A DNA stretch of 64,000 nucleotides. Source: Bifidobacteriaceae bacterium. GTDB lineage: Bacteria; Actinomycetota; Actinomycetes; Actinomycetales; WQXJ01. Under the pieces are notes generated by a model, which was not told the origin of the DNA, made no database searches, and saw only the letters and a program-made list of their open reading frames with translations. This document shows, in pieces, positions 19,380 to 29,272 of the stretch. How positions within the stretch are numbered: position 1 is the first letter of the stretch; each line of letters begins with the position of its first letter. The DNA lies in the NCBI GenBank assembly GCA_031270825.1, contig JAISXH010000037.1, positions 38,425-102,424 of the forward strand. Reading direction: 5' to 3'. The position numbers were made by a program, and so were the translations under genes.

Positions 19380-20143
19380 GGGCCCTCTACTGACGAGTCG
19401 ACTTCTTCGACCGCAGCCGGTGGCGCCGGGTGGTCCCCGCCCGCCGGCGGGCCGCTGGCCAAGTCGGCGCCGGCGCCTGGGGGCGTGGCCAACTCGGCCG
19501 CCGCTGGATCGCAGGCGGCTGGTTCGGACTGGCCGGCCGACTCAGCCCGCGCCTGGCGGTAGACGGTCGCCGCCCGCTGTCCCACCGTCACGAAGCTGGC
19601 CGCCGCCAGCACCGCCAGGGCCACGGTCAGCACCACCGGGCTCAGACCCAGGCCGGTCACGAACGCCGCCACCAAGACCACGATCAACCGGTCCGTCCGC
19701 TCGGCGATTCCGACTGAGGCCTGGTAGCCCAACGCCTCCGCCCGCGCGCGCGTGTAGGGGACGATCGCCCCGGCCGCCAGCGCCGCCACGCCCGCGATCA
19801 CCCCGCCGGTGTAGCCTTCGCGGGCCAGGTAGATGGTCAGCCCGGCGATGATGGCCGCATCCGCCAGGCGGTCGAGGGTCGAATCCAGAAACGCCCCCCA
19901 CTTCGAGGCCGTGCCGGCCAGCCGGGCCATGGTCCCGTCCAGCGCATCCGTGGTCACCACCACGGACAGGACCACCGCGCCTTGCCACAGGTACCCGAAG
20001 GGGAACAGCGTCAGCGCCACCGCGCATTGCGCCAGAACCCCGACCACCGTCACCGTGTTCGCCCGGACATGGTGCTTGACCAGCCAAGCGGCCGGCCGCC
20101 CGAAAATCCGTTGCTCCAACGGCTTGGAGTTGGCCCCGAGCAT
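19376..20143 (-). CDS. pgsA: CDP-alcohol phosphatidyltransferase, probable phosphatidylinositol phosphate synthase
   Basis: Integral membrane enzyme with the CDP-alcohol motif DALDGTMARLAGTASKWGAFLDSTLD (D-x2-DG-x2-AR-x8-G-x3-D-x3-D), about residues 70-95, and roughly six hydrophobic helices. Context with PimA and PatA-like genes points to PgsA1-type phosphatidylinositol phosphate synthesis rather than phosphatidylglycerophosphate synthesis; that is an inference from synteny. I start at the ATG at 20143, whose TGATG overlap couples it to the HIT gene; a TTG at 20158 is the alternative. A Pro/Ala/Gly-rich hydrophilic tail of about 50 residues closes the protein. Confidence 0.87.
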   Translation of the reverse strand: MLGANSKPLEQRIFGRPAAWLVKHHVRANTVTVVGVLAQCAVALTLFPFGYLWQGAVVLSVVVTTDALDGTMARLAGTASKWGAFLDSTLDRLADAAIIAGLTIYLAREGYTGGVIAGVAALAAGAIVPYTRARAEALGYQASVGIAERTDRLIVVLVAAFVTGLGLSPVVLTVALAVLAAASFVTVGQRAATVYRQARAESAGQSEPAACDPAAAELATPPGAGADLASGPPAGGDHPAPPAAVEEVDSSVEGP

Positions 20144-20847
20144 CAGGACCCGTCCCAAGCGGCGGCAACGGCCTCGCGGGTGGCGCCCAGCAACTCCGGC
20201 AGCGCCCGCGAATGGGCCAGGATCGGGAAGAAGTTGGAATCGCCAGTCCAGCGCGGCACCACGTGCTGGTGCAGATGGGCCGAGATGCCCGCCCCCGCGA
20301 CAGCGCCCAAGTTCATTCCCAGGTTGAAGCCTTGAGGCGCCCGGGCCCGGCGGACCGCCTCGACTCCCCGGCGGGTGAACTCCATCAGCTCCGAGGCTTC
20401 CGCGCTGGTCAGATCGGTTAGCTCGGGCACATGCCGGTACGGGCAGATCAACAAGTGCCCCGGGTTGTAGGGAAACAGGTTGAGCAGCGCGTAAACCATC
20501 TCGCCGCGGGCGACGATGAGCGCCTCGGCGTCTTCGCGTCCAGGCGCCAGGCAGAACGGGCAGTCATCCGGCTCGGCATTGGCCGGACGCGACGCGCCGC
20601 CCACATAGGCCATCCGGTGCGGCACCCACAGCCGCTCGATGCCGTCCGGCACGCCGCCCAGGTCCGCTCCCGCCTCGACGCCGGCCACCGCTACCGGTCC
20701 CGCCAATGCCTCCGCCGGGCCGCCCGGGTCAGTCGCGGCCCCGGCGCCGGCCAGGCCCGAATCACCAGGAACCGCCGGGCCGCCCGATGCCGCGCCCCCG
20801 GCCGGCGCCAAGCCGCCCGGGTCGCCGGAGTCGGCCTTTTCAGTCAT
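20143..20847 (-). CDS. HIT-family nucleotide hydrolase/phosphorylase
   Basis: The histidine triad is HLHQHVV, preceded by [14 protein letters not shown] and followed by [12 protein letters not shown]. Together with CPFC (zinc-ligand type) this matches the mycobacterial Rv2613c group, reported to act as a diadenosine tetraphosphate phosphorylase. The start ATG at 20847 lies inside the thrS end and has GGGAG nearby; the track start at 20889 is too far inside thrS. The first 70 residues are a Gly/Ala/Pro-rich low-complexity leader not typical of HIT proteins. Confidence 0.87.
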   Translation of the reverse strand: MTEKADSGDPGGLAPAGGAASGGPAVPGDSGLAGAGAATDPGGPAEALAGPVAVAGVEAGADLGGVPDGIERLWVPHRMAYVGGASRPANAEPDDCPFCLAPGREDAEALIVARGEMVYALLNLFPYNPGHLLICPYRHVPELTDLTSAEASELMEFTRRGVEAVRRARAPQGFNLGMNLGAVAGAGISAHLHQHVVPRWTGDSNFFPILAHSRALPELLGATREAVAAAWDGS

Positions 20848-22810
20848 TCTCCCGCCGTTCGATGGTCCCCAAAATGCGGGCCACGGCATCGTCCACCGGG
20901 ATGCCGTTGTCTTGAGAACCGTCCCGCAAACGGAACGACACCGCCCCGGCGGCGGCGTCTTCGGCCCCGGCGATAAGCACGAAGGGGATCTTGTCCTTGG
21001 CGGCGTTGCGGATCTTCTTGCCGAAGCGGTCGTCGCCGTGGTCCACCTCGACGCGCACGCCGTGTTCGCGCAGACGCCGGGCGACCTGTCCCAGGTAGCC
21101 GTCGAATTCGGCCGAGACCGGGATCGCGCGAACCTGGATCGGGGACAGCCAGGTCGGGAAGGCCCCGGCGTAATGTTCGGTCAAGATGGCGAAGAAGCGC
21201 TCGATCGAGCCGAACAGGGCGCGGTGGATCATGACCGGGGTCTGGCGGGAACCGTCCGGCGCGGTGTACTCCAGGCCGAAGCGCTGCGGCATGTTGAAGT
21301 CGAGTTGGATGGTCGACATCTGCCAGGTGCGCCCGATCGCGTCGCGCGCCTGGACCGAGATCTTGGGACCGTAGAAGGCCGCGCCGCCCGGATCGGCCCT
21401 GATCTCCAACCCGGAGGCCATGCCGACCTCTTCGAGGGTGCGGGTGGCCTCGCGCCAGACCTCATCCGAACCGACGTACTTCTGGGGGTCCTTGGTGGAC
21501 AGTTCCAAGTAGAAGTCGTTCAGGCCGTAATCCCCCAACAGGTCGACCACGAAGGCCAGCAGCGACGACAGCTCGTCCCGCATCTGGTCCTTGGTGCAGT
21601 AGATGTGGGCGTCGTCCTGGGTGAAGCCGCGCGCCCTGGTCAGGCCATGGACCACGCCGGACTTCTCATAGCGGTAGACGGTGCCGAACTCGAACAGGCG
21701 CAGCGGCAACTCGCGGTAGGACCGGCCGCGGGCGGCGAACACCAGGTTGTGCATGGGACAGTTCATCGGCTTGAGGTAGTAGTCCTGGCCCTGGCGTTTG
21801 ATGTGGCCGTCGGGGCCGCGTTCCTCATCCACGCGCATGGGCGGGTACATGGCGTCGGCGTACCAGTCGATGTGTCCGGACAGCTCATACAGCCGGGACT
21901 TGGTGATGTGGGGGGTGTAGACGAAGTCGTAGTCGGCCGCGATGTGGCGCCGCCGCGAGTATTCCTCCATCTCCTGGCGGATGACCGCGCCTTTGGGATG
22001 GAACACCGCCAGGCCGGAGCCGATCTCTTCGGGGAAAGAGAACAAGTCCAGTTCGGCGCCGAGCTTGCGGTGGTCGCGGCGTTCGGCCTCGGCCAGGCGC
22101 TCGGTGTATTCCTTGAGATCCTCGGCGGTGGGCCAGGCGGTCCCATAGATCCGCTGCAGCTGGGGACGGTGCTCGTCGCCTCGCCAATAGGCCGCCGCCG
22201 AGCGCATCAGCTTGAAGGTGCCCTTCTTGACGAACTTGGTCGAGGGCAGGTGCGGCCCCCGACAAAGATCCTTCCAGACCACCTGGCCGTCGCGGCGGAG
22301 GTTGTCGTAGATGGTCAGGCCCCCGGCGCCGACTTCGACACCGGCGTCTTCGCCCGCCTCGCCGGGCTGGCTCTTGAGCCCGATCAGCTCCAGTTTGTAG
22401 GGCTCGTCCTGAAGTTCCTCGCGGGCGTGTTCGTCGCTGACCGCCCGGCGGTGGAAGGTCTGGCCCTGGGCGGCCAATCGGGTGACGACCTTTTCGAGCT
22501 GGCTCAGTTGCTCGGCGGTGAAAGGCTCGGCCACATCGAAGTCGTAGTAGAAGCCATCCTCGATCGGCGGGCCGATTCCCAGCTTCGCGTCCGGGTTCAC
22601 CTCCTGGACCGCCTGCGCCAGCAGATGCGCCACCGAGTGGCGCAAGACCTTCAACCCGTCCGGCTCCATTATGGTGACCGGCTCGACCGTCGCCCCGTCA
22701 GGAATCGGTTGGTCAAGATCCTGCAATTCGCCGTTGACGCGCGCCACCACCACGTCATCGCGGTCGGCGAACAACTCAGCGCCCGTCTTGCCAGCCTCAC
22801 CAGTGGACAC
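20840..22810 (-). CDS. thrS: Threonyl-tRNA synthetase
   Basis: Full-length ThrRS (656 residues): N-terminal TGS domain, editing domain with [11 protein letters not shown] and [12 protein letters not shown], class II core with [11 protein letters not shown] (zinc cysteine), [14 protein letters not shown] and [13 protein letters not shown], and C-terminal anticodon domain ending [19 protein letters not shown]. It leads the HIT-pgsA-acyltransferase-pimA run, overlapping HIT by eight bases. The 724-aa plus-strand ORF over this region is a shadow. Confidence 0.97.
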   Translation of the reverse strand: MSTGEAGKTGAELFADRDDVVVARVNGELQDLDQPIPDGATVEPVTIMEPDGLKVLRHSVAHLLAQAVQEVNPDAKLGIGPPIEDGFYYDFDVAEPFTAEQLSQLEKVVTRLAAQGQTFHRRAVSDEHAREELQDEPYKLELIGLKSQPGEAGEDAGVEVGAGGLTIYDNLRRDGQVVWKDLCRGPHLPSTKFVKKGTFKLMRSAAAYWRGDEHRPQLQRIYGTAWPTAEDLKEYTERLAEAERRDHRKLGAELDLFSFPEEIGSGLAVFHPKGAVIRQEMEEYSRRRHIAADYDFVYTPHITKSRLYELSGHIDWYADAMYPPMRVDEERGPDGHIKRQGQDYYLKPMNCPMHNLVFAARGRSYRELPLRLFEFGTVYRYEKSGVVHGLTRARGFTQDDAHIYCTKDQMRDELSSLLAFVVDLLGDYGLNDFYLELSTKDPQKYVGSDEVWREATRTLEEVGMASGLEIRADPGGAAFYGPKISVQARDAIGRTWQMSTIQLDFNMPQRFGLEYTAPDGSRQTPVMIHRALFGSIERFFAILTEHYAGAFPTWLSPIQVRAIPVSAEFDGYLGQVARRLREHGVRVEVDHGDDRFGKKIRNAAKDKIPFVLIAGAEDAAAGAVSFRLRDGSQDNGIPVDDAVARILGTIERREND

Positions 22811-22851
22811 TAGGTTCCCTTCCTCGAACTACCCGACTTGCCGCAACGAGC

Positions 22852-24603
22852 CTACCGCCTACCTCCCAAGTCCAACTGGCGGGTCGGTCCGATTCCCGAG
22901 CCGAAGCGCCGGTCGTGGCTGACCACGATCAACGCGCCCGGATAGGCGGCCACGGCTTCGGCTAGCAGTGCTTTGGCGTCCAGGTCCAACGAATTGGTCG
23001 GCTCGTCCAGCAACAACAACTGAGCGATGGGCCGGGTCACCAGCAGCGCCGCCAGATTGGCCCGCCAACGTTCGCCGCCGGACAGGGCCCAGACCGGCCG
23101 CTCGACTTTGGCGCCACGCAGGCCGAGTCCGGCCAGAGCCGACCTGACCCGCTGGATCTCTTCGGCGCTGGGCGGCGCCGGGCCCGCCTCCGGGCCGCCT
23201 GAGGCTCTCCCCTGGTTGCGCGCCGGGCCCGCCTCCGGGCCGTCTGAGACCCCGCCTTGGTCGCGCGCCCGGTCCCGCGCCGCCGCCGAGGCGTCCGGGC
23301 CGGATCCAGACCGCCCGGCCAGCGCCAGCACGCCCGTCGGCGCGAGGATGTTGTCCAGGGCCGATCGGTTGGGGTCGAGCAAGTCCAGGCTTTGCGGCAG
23401 CCAGCGCACCGGGACGTGCAAGCGGATCTCACCCGCGGCCGGCCGGGCCGCGCCGACCACACACCGCAACAAGCTGGTTTTCCCGATGCCGTTCGGCCCG
23501 GTCATGACCACACGCTCGGGTCCACGCAGGTGCAGTGTGACGTCGAGATCGGTGTGCTGGGGACGCACGTTGATCAGTTCCAGGACGTCGCGTCCGGGCG
23601 GCACCCGCGCCCCCGGCAGGTCGATCTTCCCCCTCTCAGCGCCGCCGAAAGCGTCTTTGGCCTGGTCCAGCCGTTCCCGCGCCGCCTCCAGGCGGTCCTC
23701 GTGAAGGCGTTTTGATTTCCCCGCAGTGGCTTGAGCCCGGCGCTGGCGCGCGTTGGCGAGGATCTTCGGCAGCGATGCGGCCGACTTGCGCCCAGCGGCG
23801 TCCCGCCTGGCCTGATGGACTTGAGCCTCGGCCCGGTCGCGTTGTTCGCGCCTGAATTCGGCCCGCGCCTCAGTCAGGGCCTGCCGACGGGCCGCCAACT
23901 CGGCTCGTTTGGCCGCCATGAAGGCGTCGAAGGGCGCCTGATACCAGGTCAACCGTCCCTCCCGGAGCTCTCCGATCCGGTCCATCCGGTCCAACAGGTC
24001 CTCATCGTGGCTGACCACCAGCACCAGTCCCCTATGCCGCACGATGCCGTCGACCAGGTTCGCCCTGAACCGCTGGTCGAGGTTGTTGGTCGGCTCGTCC
24101 GCCACCAGGATCGGGGCGCGGCGCCGGGCCAGCGCCGCCCAATAGACCATGACCGCCTCACCACCGGACAGACTGCCTAAGGGCCGGCCCAAGTCCAGGC
24201 CGGGCAAACCGAGCCTGGCCAACTCCGCCTCGGCCCGCTCGGCCACATCCCAGTCCTGGCCGACCAGGTCGAAGTGGCGCTGATCCAGACTGCCTGATTC
24301 GATCGCCGCCAACGCTTCAAGCTGGCGTTCGATCCCCAGCAGAGCGCCGACCGGCGCGGCCGGATCGAACTCGATCCGCTGCGGCAGGTAGGCGACCTCT
24401 CCCTGGACGGCCACCGTCCCGGCGGTCGGTCGCAACTCGCCGGCGACCAGCCTCAGCAGGGTGGACTTGCCGCCCCCGTTTGGCCCGGTCAACCCATGGC
24501 GACCCGGCCCCAAAGCCATCGACAGGCCGGAAAACAACGGCGCGGCATCGGGCAAGGCGAAGCCCAAATCGGAAACGGAAATAGATGGTGTGAGCCGAGG
24601 CAT
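22852..24603 (-). CDS. ABC-F family ATPase
   Basis: Soluble protein with two ABC cassettes and no membrane segments: Walker A GPNGGGKST and GPNGIGKTS, signatures LSGGEAV and LSGGERW, Walker B LVADEPTNNLDQ and LLLDEPTNSLDL. ABC-F proteins bind the ribosome E site and either regulate translation or protect it from antibiotics; which one applies here is not decidable. An ATG at 24603 with GGAG six bases upstream is preferred over the track's TTG. The second cassette carries an insert of about 50 residues with two copies of a DGPEAGPARNQG-like unit, absent from typical members. The first part of the inter-domain linker is basic and helical as usual. Confidence 0.88.
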   Translation of the reverse strand: MPRLTPSISVSDLGFALPDAAPLFSGLSMALGPGRHGLTGPNGGGKSTLLRLVAGELRPTAGTVAVQGEVAYLPQRIEFDPAAPVGALLGIERQLEALAAIESGSLDQRHFDLVGQDWDVAERAEAELARLGLPGLDLGRPLGSLSGGEAVMVYWAALARRRAPILVADEPTNNLDQRFRANLVDGIVRHRGLVLVVSHDEDLLDRMDRIGELREGRLTWYQAPFDAFMAAKRAELAARRQALTEARAEFRREQRDRAEAQVHQARRDAAGRKSAASLPKILANARQRRAQATAGKSKRLHEDRLEAARERLDQAKDAFGGAERGKIDLPGARVPPGRDVLELINVRPQHTDLDVTLHLRGPERVVMTGPNGIGKTSLLRCVVGAARPAAGEIRLHVPVRWLPQSLDLLDPNRSALDNILAPTGVLALAGRSGSGPDASAAARDRARDQGGVSDGPEAGPARNQGRASGGPEAGPAPPSAEEIQRVRSALAGLGLRGAKVERPVWALSGGERWRANLAALLVTRPIAQLLLLDEPTNSLDLDAKALLAEAVAAYPGALIVVSHDRRFGSGIGPTRQLDLGGRR

Positions 24604-24750
24604 GCGCGCTCCAAGCAAATGTGGTGTTAGTCAGAATCTTGGCAACAGACTCAAATCCACATCTTGAAACGCGACCTCCGGCTCGACGACAGAACTCCCC
24701 GATCATACCAAGCAACAGCCTGACCGCGTCAGGAAATCAGAGCCCGCGCC

Positions 24751-25006
24751 GGTCGTTTGCGGTCTAGGAGTCGGGCGGCGGGCCCGGCGCGCGTTGGCCG
24801 CTGATGGCCTGGTTCTCCCCAGGGCCGGCCCTGCGCGTTCGCGGTCTAGGAGTCGGGCCGCGGCCTCGGCGCGCGTTCGCCGCTGAAGGCCTGGTTCGCC
24901 CGGGCTAGCGTTGCGCGTTTGCGGTCTAGAAGTCGTGCGGCGTGCCCGGTGCGCGTTCGGAACTGAAGGCCCGGTTCGCCACGGCCAGCGCCCCGGGGGT
25001 GTGCTC
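24751..25006. repeat. Three tandem copies of the acetyltransferase gene's 3' tail
   Basis: The last ~60 bases of the acetyltransferase gene, its stop codon and about 13 bases beyond it recur twice downstream, with stop codons at 24926, 24846 and 24764 (periods 80 and 82 bp). The tails would read ANRAFSSERAPGTPHDF, ANQAFSGERAPRPRPDS and NQAISGQRAPGPPPDS, each followed by TAG. The downstream copies have no start of their own and are not in frame with the gene. This accounts for most of the 322-bp gap between the ABC-F start and the acetyltransferase stop. Confidence 0.85.
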
Positions 25007-26227
25007 GGCGATCAGGCCGGCCCCGGCCAAAGCGGTGGCGCTGAGGCCGCCCAGATAAAGCGATCCCAACTCACGGACGTCGAGCGTGAGGTCGGCGACG
25101 GCATCGTCCGCCAGATCGGCGACCTTGGTGACCCGGGCGCCGTCCGGCCCACCCTCCAGACGCCAAACCGCGGCGTTGTCGCCGAGCAGGCGGTCCTGGA
25201 CCGCCAAGCGTAGGTCAAGCGTCACGGCGTAGCGGCGGGCCCCGAGCGCGGCCGGGACATCGACCAGGCGGACGTGCTCGCGGTCGATCACGACCGGGCG
25301 GGCGCTGCGCCAATCCTCCAACCAGGCGAACAGCGGATCGTCCAACGGCAACGGCGGCGTCTCGACGTTGGCCACCAAAGGCAACGTCAAGAGCTGACGC
25401 CACAGCTCATGACCGCTCGGCGGGTCCACGGCCTGGAAAACCCGCACCGTGGCGGTCCCGTCCGCGACCCAACCGTCCCATTTGCCATCACGGCGCACCA
25501 GCGCATAGCCGGTCGGCTGACCTGCCCGGCTGGCGACCAGAATCCGCCAGGGCTCCAGGGCCGCGTCCTTCGGGCCCTCGTCTTTGAACAGCAGCCGGCG
25601 GCGCGCCTGAGCAGCCACATCAGTCCAGCCCGGGCGGGCGCCGGGACCCAGGCCGAGACGCCGGTCAACCGCCTCCACCACCGGCCCGTGGGCCTCGAAG
25701 CTGGCCGTCTCGAAGCGCACGTCGACTGGCGGCGTCGGCTTCGGCAGCCCCCGCATGGCCGCACCGCCGGGAACCCGCAACCGCGCGCCGGTGCTGCCCA
25801 GCCCGTAGCCGAAGCGCCCATAAATCGCCATCTGGGAAGCGAACAGCATCGACACCGGCGCCGACCGCTCGCGGCAGTCGGCGAAATGCCGGGCGATCAA
25901 CGCCCGCAAGAACCCCCGTCCGCGGCACTCCGGCCGCACTCCGACCCAGGTCAGACCGGCTGCCGCGACGCGGCCACCAGGCGTCGGCACATCGAAACTC
26001 AGCGCCGAGGCCATGGCGCTCAACCGGACGCCGTCAGCGGCCGGCAGATCGACACCGATCGCCCAAGAGAAGTCCAGCGCTTCGACCGCGAGGCGCCACC
26101 GCTCGCCTTCCAAGCGGTCCGACCACACCAGCTCGTCGACTTCCAGCATTTCCTGGTCGCGCCCGCGGTCCAGACGCACCAGCCTCCCCGGTGCGATGCC
26201 GTTCACGGCCTCAGACAGAAAGCTCAC
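24926..26227 (-). CDS. Eis-like GNAT N-acetyltransferase
   Basis: The 433-residue size and architecture match the Eis group: a GNAT fold at about residues 1-150, a second degenerate GNAT fold, and a C-terminal SCP2-like lipid-binding domain. The acetyl-CoA motif is TWVGVRPECRGRGFLRALI (about residues 93-111), followed by ASQMAIYGRFGYGLGS, typical of the family. The terminal carboxylate catalytic in Eis is here ...HDF. Mycobacterial Eis acetylates many sites on aminoglycosides and some proteins; the substrate here is unknown. The GTG start at 26227 is 58 bp from the pseudogene stop. Confidence 0.82.
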   Translation of the reverse strand: MSFLSEAVNGIAPGRLVRLDRGRDQEMLEVDELVWSDRLEGERWRLAVEALDFSWAIGVDLPAADGVRLSAMASALSFDVPTPGGRVAAAGLTWVGVRPECRGRGFLRALIARHFADCRERSAPVSMLFASQMAIYGRFGYGLGSTGARLRVPGGAAMRGLPKPTPPVDVRFETASFEAHGPVVEAVDRRLGLGPGARPGWTDVAAQARRRLLFKDEGPKDAALEPWRILVASRAGQPTGYALVRRDGKWDGWVADGTATVRVFQAVDPPSGHELWRQLLTLPLVANVETPPLPLDDPLFAWLEDWRSARPVVIDREHVRLVDVPAALGARRYAVTLDLRLAVQDRLLGDNAAVWRLEGGPDGARVTKVADLADDAVADLTLDVRELGSLYLGGLSATALAGAGLIAEHTPGALAVANRAFSSERAPGTPHDF

Positions 26228-26285
26228 CAGGGCAGTCTCTCACGCCGGGCCGTTCGCCAGACACGCCGAATGCGGTCGGCGCCCG

Positions 26286-27452
26286 TCATTGTTCCGCGAT
26301 CGCTTCCAGCACAGGCAGCCGAGTGGCTCGCCGGGCTGGCAACAGGGCCGCCGCCACGGCCGCCTGCACGAGCACCGTTGTGGCCACCTGGCGGGACGAG
26401 GCCCCCAGCGCCCTCAGGATGGCCATTGAACGCAGTTGCTCTCTGACGATCATGGCGAAGGTGTCGGCGATGATGAGGGCCCCCACCAGCAAAGCGGCGA
26501 CAGCCAAGGCGAGAACAACCAATCCAATGAACCCGAAGCTGGCGTCGAATCGGGTCCGCTGCGCCTCGCGCACGGCGCCCCCAAGGGTCGCGCCAATGGC
26601 GTCATCGGCCGGCAGAACCGCCTCAACCGCGCTTTTCACCTCTTCGGGGGCAACGCCGGCGGCCCCAGGCCAGGGCTGGATGAGGGCCGCCAGGGTGTCG
26701 TTGACACGGCTTCCCATCTCCGGCACCGCCGGGCCCGCTCTTTGGACGTACACGTCCGCCGTCTTGGCCGAAGCGGCCAGGGAAGCGAAGGTCTGCGCCA
26801 TCATGGCCCGCACAGTCAAGGTCCCCGAGACGAACGCCACCCCCAGAACCACGGCCGCCAGACTCAGGGCGAATCTGGCCGGGTGGCTGCGCACGGAGCG
26901 CCAAGCCAGGCCTACCATGTCCGGCCGGGTCATCAGGGCGCGGGCGCAGGCCACACGTTGCTGCTGGCCGCCCGAGAGCTGCTTGGGAAGATGGCCCAGG
27001 CGGTCCTCCAGGTCAAGCGCGGCCACGATCGACCGGAACCATTCCCGATCCGTGCCCTCTCCGGCGATTAGCGCCGGCAAGAGGATGTTCTCCTCCGCCG
27101 TCAATGTGGGCGCCAGATTGACAGATTGGAAGACGAACCCAACCGTGTGGCGCCGCAACTCGGTCAGTTGCTTCTCAGGCATATCCGAGACCAGACGACC
27201 GTCGACATAAGCCTGGCCCGCCGTCGGCCGGTCAAGGCCGGCCAGACAGTGCATCAAAGTGGACTTGCCCGAGCCAGACGGTCCCATGATGGCCGCGAAC
27301 TCGGCCCGCGCGAACTCGAGGTCGACCTCGCTCAGGGCCGTGACGGCCGTGGCTCCAGACCCTTAGACCTTGGTCAGATTGACCGCGCTGACCACCCCGC
27401 CAGCCTCAGGCGCGCTGACAGCCCGGCCAGCCTGAGACGGGGGGCGTCGCAT
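26286..27452 (-). pseudogene. Decayed MacB-type ABC transporter (ATPase joined to FtsX-like permease)
   Basis: The frame opens at an ATG at 27452 (MRRPPSQAGR...SAVNLTKV) and meets TAA exactly where the A-loop tyrosine of LTKVYGSG should be; it continues in frame as GSGATAVTALSEVDLEFARAEFAAIMGPSGSGKST. The ATPase has Walker A and LSGGQQQRVACARAL but stops at MTRPD, before Walker B, and runs directly into the start of an FtsX-like permease (MVGLAWRSVRSHPARFALSLAAVVLGVAFVSGTL). A second junction joins RALGASSRQVATTVLVQAAV to the extreme C-terminus of such a permease (LLPARRATRLPVLEAIAEQ). So there is one nonsense codon and two internal deletions, both of which preserved the frame. It is very unlikely to transport anything. 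Confidence 0.88.
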
Positions 27453-27488
27453 CACACCAGGCTAGACGATGCCGCCGAAGAGGCAAGG

Positions 27489-28514
27489 TCAGCAGAACTC
27501 AGGCGGAATCGAGTCGCGATCGAGGATGACCCCTTCGTCGGCCGCCTCCCAAGCGGCCGCCGCGGCTGCTCGGATGGCCTGGTTGGAGGGGCCGGCCTGA
27601 TCAGGGGAAGGGTCTTCGACCACCAGACGGTTGCCGTCCACCCAGGCGCGGGCCGGGCCGCAGGCCCAGTGATCTGATCGCGCGGCCGGGGCCTGATGCG
27701 GTTCGGCCAGCGCGGTCAGATCGCGCGCGATCATACTGGGACGCTCGGCCGCGCAGGCCACGAAAGCGTCGGCCGCGCTAGCGACTCCCGTCAGCACCAG
27801 CAGACCGGGATAGCCGGCGTTGTTGGCGCCGGCCATGTCGGTGTCCAGACGGTCGCCTATGACCAGGGGGTTGATAGCTTGGCGGCGTTCCGCCGCCAAA
27901 CGAAAGATCAACGGATCGGGTTTGCCGGAGGCCTTGGGGCGCACGCCGGTGGTGACCACCACCGCCTGGACCATCGCCCCGTTGCCCGGGGCGAAGCCGA
28001 ATTCGGTCGGGATGCTCAGATCCAGGTTGGTGGCGAAATAGGCCGACCCGGCCTCAATGGCATAACAGGCCTCCTCCAGGTCACGCCAGCCGAGCGTGGG
28101 GCTCCAGCCCTGGATCACCGCCGCCGGCCGTTCCACAGCGGCCGTGGCCAGTTTGAAACCGGCCTTGGCGACCGCCTCGGTCAGACCGTTGCCGCCCACC
28201 ACCATCACTCGGGAACCCGGCTCGATCTCCCCAGCCATCAACTGCACTCCGGCCTCTGCGGCGGTGACGATTTCCTCGCGTTCGGCCGGGATCCGGACCG
28301 ATCCCAGTTTGGCGGCAGCCACTTTGGGCGGCCGCGAAGCGTTGTTGGTGATAAAAACGAAACGGAGCCCGGCCCGGCGAGCGCTGGCGACGGCATCGGC
28401 GGCCTGGGCGATCGGAGCGTTGCCCTTGAACAGCACACCGTCCAGATCGGTCAGGGCCACGTCGAAATGCCGGGCCAGCGGGCTCGGCACATCCGCCAGC
28501 CAGGGCGAGGTCAT
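27489..28514 (-). CDS. NagD-type HAD phosphatase (HAD-IIA)
   Basis: Haloacid dehalogenase phosphatase of 341 residues. The nucleophile motif is DVALTDLDGVLFKG (about residues 18-31), motif II is FITNNASRP, and motif IV is VIGDRLDTDMAGANNAGYPGLLVLTG. A type C2 cap lies between motifs II and III, as in NagD and phosphoglycolate/4-nitrophenyl phosphatases. The substrate is not predictable. The ATG overlaps the upstream TPR-like gene by ATGA. This pair matches a conserved mycobacterial arrangement (Rv1691-Rv1692). Confidence 0.88.
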   Translation of the reverse strand: MTSPWLADVPSPLARHFDVALTDLDGVLFKGNAPIAQAADAVASARRAGLRFVFITNNASRPPKVAAAKLGSVRIPAEREEIVTAAEAGVQLMAGEIEPGSRVMVVGGNGLTEAVAKAGFKLATAAVERPAAVIQGWSPTLGWRDLEEACYAIEAGSAYFATNLDLSIPTEFGFAPGNGAMVQAVVVTTGVRPKASGKPDPLIFRLAAERRQAINPLVIGDRLDTDMAGANNAGYPGLLVLTGVASAADAFVACAAERPSMIARDLTALAEPHQAPAARSDHWACGPARAWVDGNRLVVEDPSPDQAGPSNQAIRAAAAAAWEAADEGVILDRDSIPPEFC

Positions 28515-29203
28515 TCCGGCTCCCAGACGAACTCTTGGCTGGCCGGATCGGCCCCGGCGGCGAGAGCTTCGATCCGCTCCGACGCCTCATCAAGGCGGCC
28601 TAGCTGCTCGGCGTCCAGGCCGGAGCGGCGCAGACGGTCCAAAGCGGCCCGCGCGGCGCCGAATTCGCCCATGTCGGCACGGGCCCCCGCCCCGACAATG
28701 GCCAACTCGACCGCCTCGTCCGGATCGAGCGCCGCGCGAGGGGTGGAGGCGGCGACTTCGACGGCATCGGCCGTCTTGCCGATCCCGCGCAGGGCGTCGG
28801 CCAGAATCGCACTGTGGTGTTTCTCCCCCGACAGGCGCTGGTAGGTCCTCAGCTCGCGCACCGCCTCGCCGTAGCGCTGGGTGTAATAGCTGGTCAGGCC
28901 GGCGTATTCGCGTGCCACCGCCATCCGTCCAGCGCGATCGGCGGCCGCCCGGGCGTGCCGGTAGGCGAGTTCGGGGACTTCTTCGAGATACTCCAGGACC
29001 ATGGCCAGATGCCGGCCGACCAACTCGCCGTTTTGTTCGCCCAGGCCGGTCAACTGCGCCTTGATCCAGGGCGGCAGCGCCGCTGAAGTGATGTGGTCGG
29101 GGATAGTCGGCAGGTCTTCAGGCTGTAACCGGTTTCGCGGCCGCATACGCTGCGCCTCACGCGCCTGGTTGCGATCGGCGAAGTCGTTTTGGTGCGGTGG
29201 CAT
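28511..29203 (-). CDS. TPR-like helical protein
   Basis: A 230-residue soluble protein with helical pairs resembling tetratricopeptide repeats: RHLAMVLEYLEEVPELAYRHARAAADRAGRMAVAREYAGLTSYYTQRYGEAVRELRTYQRL, then AILADALRGIGKTADAVEV and EAVELAIVGAGARADMGEFGAARAALDRL. It is acidic at the end. Members of this group are found beside HAD phosphatases in many actinobacteria; no function is established. The N-terminal 35 residues are polar and probably disordered. Confidence 0.75.
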   Translation of the reverse strand: MPPHQNDFADRNQAREAQRMRPRNRLQPEDLPTIPDHITSAALPPWIKAQLTGLGEQNGELVGRHLAMVLEYLEEVPELAYRHARAAADRAGRMAVAREYAGLTSYYTQRYGEAVRELRTYQRLSGEKHHSAILADALRGIGKTADAVEVAASTPRAALDPDEAVELAIVGAGARADMGEFGAARAALDRLRRSGLDAEQLGRLDEASERIEALAAGADPASQEFVWEPE

Positions 29204-29272
29204 AGCCCCTCGATCTTACGCGAGTTGACTAAGCCCCGGTCCACGGGTCCAGACCGGCCCGCTGGCCGACCC

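Noticed and set aside
20639-22813. 724-aa plus-strand ORF over thrS
   Set aside because: Shadow of thrS in GC-rich DNA; no family motifs, while the minus strand encodes full ThrRS.
24764-24925. In-frame readthrough into the downstream tail copies
   Set aside because: Periods are 80 and 82 bp, not multiples of three, and a TAG occurs shortly after the gene's own stop.
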